Below, one piece after another: positions 61,936 to 64,000 of a stretch of 64,000 nt of DNA (the stretch's first letter is position 1; each line of letters starts with the position of its first letter). Both the position numbers and the translations under genes were made by a program. Origin of the DNA: an uncultured Selenomonadaceae bacterium (lineage in GTDB: Bacteria; Bacillota; Negativicutes; Selenomonadales; Selenomonadaceae); contig CAJOGX010000006.1 of the NCBI GenBank assembly GCA_905234175.1, positions 1 to 64,000 of the forward strand. The letters run 5' to 3'. The notes under the pieces are model-generated. The model worked only from the letters and a program-made list of their open reading frames with translations, searched no databases and was not told the origin of the DNA.

Positions 61936-63723
61936 ATGATTGAGAGCAGCAGGGACGAAGAATTTTTTGGGCGGCTGAAATTTTTAATGGCGCTGATATT
62001 TCTGGTTATCGCAGTGCTAATCGCGCGGGTTGCACAGTTGCAGATTTACGACGGCGAATACTACGCTAACTTAGCGGACGGCAACCGAATCAGAATCATT
62101 CCGACAATGGCGCCGCGCGGAACTTTTTTCGACCGCAACGGACAACTTCTGGTAACAAATCGCCCAGGCTTTGCGGTATCACTCCTGCCGCTGACGGAAC
62201 CGATTTCGCCGGAAGTTATTCAGCGCGTGTCGAAACTTCTGGACGTGCCGATTGAGGAAATTCAGCGCAGGATTGATATTCATTACAGCTTTGACCCGAT
62301 TCGCATAAAGCAGGACGTGACGCCCGACATAGTGACGATTATCGAGGAGCAGAAAAACGATTATCGCGGCGTGGTTATCGAAGTCCAGCCGATTCGCAAT
62401 TACATTCTTCATCAGGAAGGCGCGCACACTTTCGGCTACGTCAGCGAAATTTCTGACGCCGAGCTCGAAACTAAAAAAGACCAGGGCTACAAATCCGGCG
62501 ATATCGTTGGCAAGTTCGGGCTTGAGCGCGTCTACGATAAGGAAATTCGTGGCGAAAACGGCGGCGAGCAGGTTGAAGTTGACGTGGCGGGCAAGCCGGT
62601 GCAGATTCTCGGCAAGAAGGAGCCGAAGCCTGGCTACGATTTAATTCTGACGATTGACCGCGATTTACAGGTTGCCGCTGAAAATGCCGTCGACGAAATT
62701 TTGAAGGAGATTGACGCGCACGCCGCCGCCGCCGTGGTTTTGAACCCGCAGAACGGCGAAGTTTTAGCAATGGTTTCGCGCCCCGCCTTCGACCCCAATC
62801 TTTTCGCCCACGGGATTTCCACCAAAGACTGGAACGCGATTAACACCAACCCCTATCACCCAATGGACAACAAGACGATAACCGGCGAATATCCGCCTGG
62901 CTCGACGTTTAAAATCGTCACCGGCACTGCCGCGCTCGCCGACGGGAAAGTTACCGCCGAGGAACAGATTTACGACAGCGGCACGCACTGGCTGGTTCCG
63001 AAGGGCAACGCTGGCGGCGAAGTTTTGGGCTGGCTGAATTTTCATGACGCGCTGGCGCATTCAGATAACGTTTACTTTTACGAACTCGGCTACCGCGTCG
63101 GCGTCGACCGGCTCAGCTACTACGCAAAAATGTTCGGGCTCGGCTCTGAAACCGGTATCGATTTGCCCTACGAATCGCCTGGCTTAGCGAACTGGCGCGA
63201 ATACAAGTGGGACGTTTACGGCGACGAGTGGTACATTTCCGAAACGATGGACGCCGCGATTGGGCAGGGATTTAATCTGGTGACTCCGCTTCAGGCCGCC
63301 ATGGTTACCGGCGAAATTGCGGCAAACGGCAAAAGATTCAAACCGCACGTCGTCAAACAAATCGTCACGCAGGACGGCGAACTCATCAGGGATTTTCCGC
63401 CGGAACTCGTCGGCGAACTTCAGGTTGACCCGTACATTATCAAGCTCGTTCAGGACGGCCTGCGCGAAGTCACGGTTACCGGCACTGCCGCGCGGAACTT
63501 CGCCGGTTTCCCCTACCCAATCGCCGGCAAGACGGGCACCGCTGAAAATTCGCAGGGACGCGACCACGGCTGGTTCGTCGGCTACGCGCCCTTCGATAAT
63601 CCCTGCGTCAGCGTCGCCGTTATCGTCGAGAATGGCGGCTTCGGCGCCTTAAGCGCTGTCCCTATCGGCAGGAAAATCATGGAAAAAGCTTTCGAGATTA
63701 TGAACAAGCGCGGCCCCTTCTAA
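61936..63723 (+). CDS. mrdA: Penicillin-binding protein 2 (class B transpeptidase)
   Basis: A 595-aa cell-elongation transpeptidase. One membrane helix lies at about residues 15-33. The pedestal domain starts with RGTFFDRNGQLLVTNRPGF. The catalytic motifs are S323-TFK in PPGSTFKIVTG, S376-D-N and K532-T-G, all with normal spacing. It cross-links new peptidoglycan along the side wall with RodA, guided by MreBCD encoded just upstream. rodA is not adjacent in the window. The ATG follows TTGGAGGCATTTT. Confidence 0.96.
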   Translation: MIESSRDEEFFGRLKFLMALIFLVIAVLIARVAQLQIYDGEYYANLADGNRIRIIPTMAPRGTFFDRNGQLLVTNRPGFAVSLLPLTEPISPEVIQRVSKLLDVPIEEIQRRIDIHYSFDPIRIKQDVTPDIVTIIEEQKNDYRGVVIEVQPIRNYILHQEGAHTFGYVSEISDAELETKKDQGYKSGDIVGKFGLERVYDKEIRGENGGEQVEVDVAGKPVQILGKKEPKPGYDLILTIDRDLQVAAENAVDEILKEIDAHAAAAVVLNPQNGEVLAMVSRPAFDPNLFAHGISTKDWNAINTNPYHPMDNKTITGEYPPGSTFKIVTGTAALADGKVTAEEQIYDSGTHWLVPKGNAGGEVLGWLNFHDALAHSDNVYFYELGYRVGVDRLSYYAKMFGLGSETGIDLPYESPGLANWREYKWDVYGDEWYISETMDAAIGQGFNLVTPLQAAMVTGEIAANGKRFKPHVVKQIVTQDGELIRDFPPELVGELQVDPYIIKLVQDGLREVTVTGTAARNFAGFPYPIAGKTGTAENSQGRDHGWFVGYAPFDNPCVSVAVIVENGGFGALSAVPIGRKIMEKAFEIMNKRGPF

Positions 63724-63886
63724 AAAATTCGTCAGCCTCTGAGCAGCCGCGTTTCTTTCTAAAAAAAAAATTATCTCCCGCTGAAAAAAATCTGTAAAAA
63801 AGCTGGCGTTTTTCATTGAATTGTGTATAATGTAGGTGAAATTATTTTTGTTCATAAGATTTTAGATTTTGAGGCGGGTGATAAGG
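63724..63886 (+). other. Intergenic region upstream of minC
   Basis: It holds a perfect TATAAT at 63826-63831 preceded by GTG, which may drive minC, with no clear -35 box. An 11-nt CGTTTCTTTCT near 63751 resembles part of hairpin 3 of the dispersed element, but no stem is preserved. Nothing else is seen. Confidence 0.4.
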
Positions 63887-64000
63887 TTGAGTGAAATTGT
63901 AAAAATTCGGGGGCTGAAGACGGGCTTGCAGCTGATTTTCGCAAAGGACGCGGATTTCGAGGAAGTTCAGGCGATGCTCCTTAAGAAGCTGGAGTTGGGC
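63887..64000 (+). CDS. minC: Septum site-determining protein MinC (5' part only)
   Basis: The first 38 codons of a gene that runs off the window. They read SEIVKIRGLKTGLQLIFAKDADFEEVQAMLLKKLE in essence, which fits the N-terminal domain of MinC, an inhibitor of FtsZ ring formation at cell poles. The position after mreBCD-mrdA is the usual Firmicute order, with minD expected next. The start is taken as TTG at 63887 with GAGGCGGGTG six bases before it. An in-frame GTG at 63878 lies inside that ribosome site. Confidence 0.8.
   Translation, partial: MSEIVKIRGLKTGLQLIFAKDADFEEVQAMLLKKLELG

Noticed and set aside
63745..63765. Fifth copy of the three-hairpin element
   Set aside because: Only an 11-nt stretch resembling hairpin 3 is present, without complementary partner or the other two stems.

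Overview
The window looks like a chromosomal segment of an anaerobic, diderm Firmicute of the Negativicutes (Selenomonas-like) type. This placement is an inference from gene content, not a proven identification. It rests on mreB-mreC-mreD-mrdA-minC in Firmicute order, a membrane-bound Tat-exported [NiFe] hydrogenase, a phosphofructokinase with pyrophosphate-type signatures, a mannose-family PTS, purine-rich Shine-Dalgarno sites and heavy use of TTG start codons. No insertion sequence, CRISPR array, rRNA or complete prophage was seen. One tRNA is present.

Layout. 0-9.5 kb: a GH32 fructan/sucrose hydrolase (minus), then a plus-strand run of a solute-binding protein, rimO, pncC/cinA-type amidase, an exported protein, a HAD phosphatase, an exported protein with eleven 13-residue repeats, and a WbaP-type sugar-phosphate transferase. 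9.5-15.6 kb: a small exported protein, trkA, a nitrilase-family amidase and nagZ (minus), then ribF and rlmD (plus) from overlapping divergent promoters. 15.8-24.4 kb: a co-directional signalling block made of an HD-GYP protein lacking its HD dyad, uvrB, an XRE-methyltransferase fusion, an STAS anti-anti-sigma protein, an RsbW-like ATP-binding protein and two SpoIIE-type PP2C phosphatases. 24.5-34.2 kb: aldo/keto reductase, gyrA, the hyaABC-type hydrogenase with a small membrane protein, a cobalamin C20-methyltransferase and a B12/iron-type binding lipoprotein. 34.2-41.8 kb: a YopX-like gene, an exported protein, metY, an aldose epimerase, a Tat-dependent FAD oxidoreductase and mannose-family PTS IIB-IIC-IID. 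41.8-55.3 kb: mnmE, mnmG, purF, nitroreductase, yraN, comM and a MATE exporter, then a minus-strand run of pfp, an ABM protein, a DEAD-box helicase, map with a SEC-C motif and a GT2 glycosyltransferase. 55.5-64 kb: polysaccharide deacetylase, murQ, mupG and an NlpC/P60 hydrolase, a tRNA-Arg, then mreBCD-mrdA and the start of minC.

How the parts fit. nagZ, murQ and mupG outline a MurNAc-recycling route, and the deacetylase and NlpC/P60 genes share the murQ-mupG operon. The 15.8-24.4 kb block is a complete partner-switching set (two phosphatases, kinase/anti-sigma-like protein, antagonist) without a visible sigma factor.

Most unusual signals. (1) A dispersed element of three consecutive hairpins occurs four times (15.6, 24.4, 47.5 and 50.6 kb), with compensatory stem changes. 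It always reads in the same sense 3' of a gene, and as two pairs that bracket gene blocks. (2) The HD-GYP protein has Thr-Glu in place of the His-Asp dyad. (3) A parS-like palindrome with two flanking half sites lies beside the tRNA. (4) A frameshifted second copy of the manZ 3' end lies just behind manZ.
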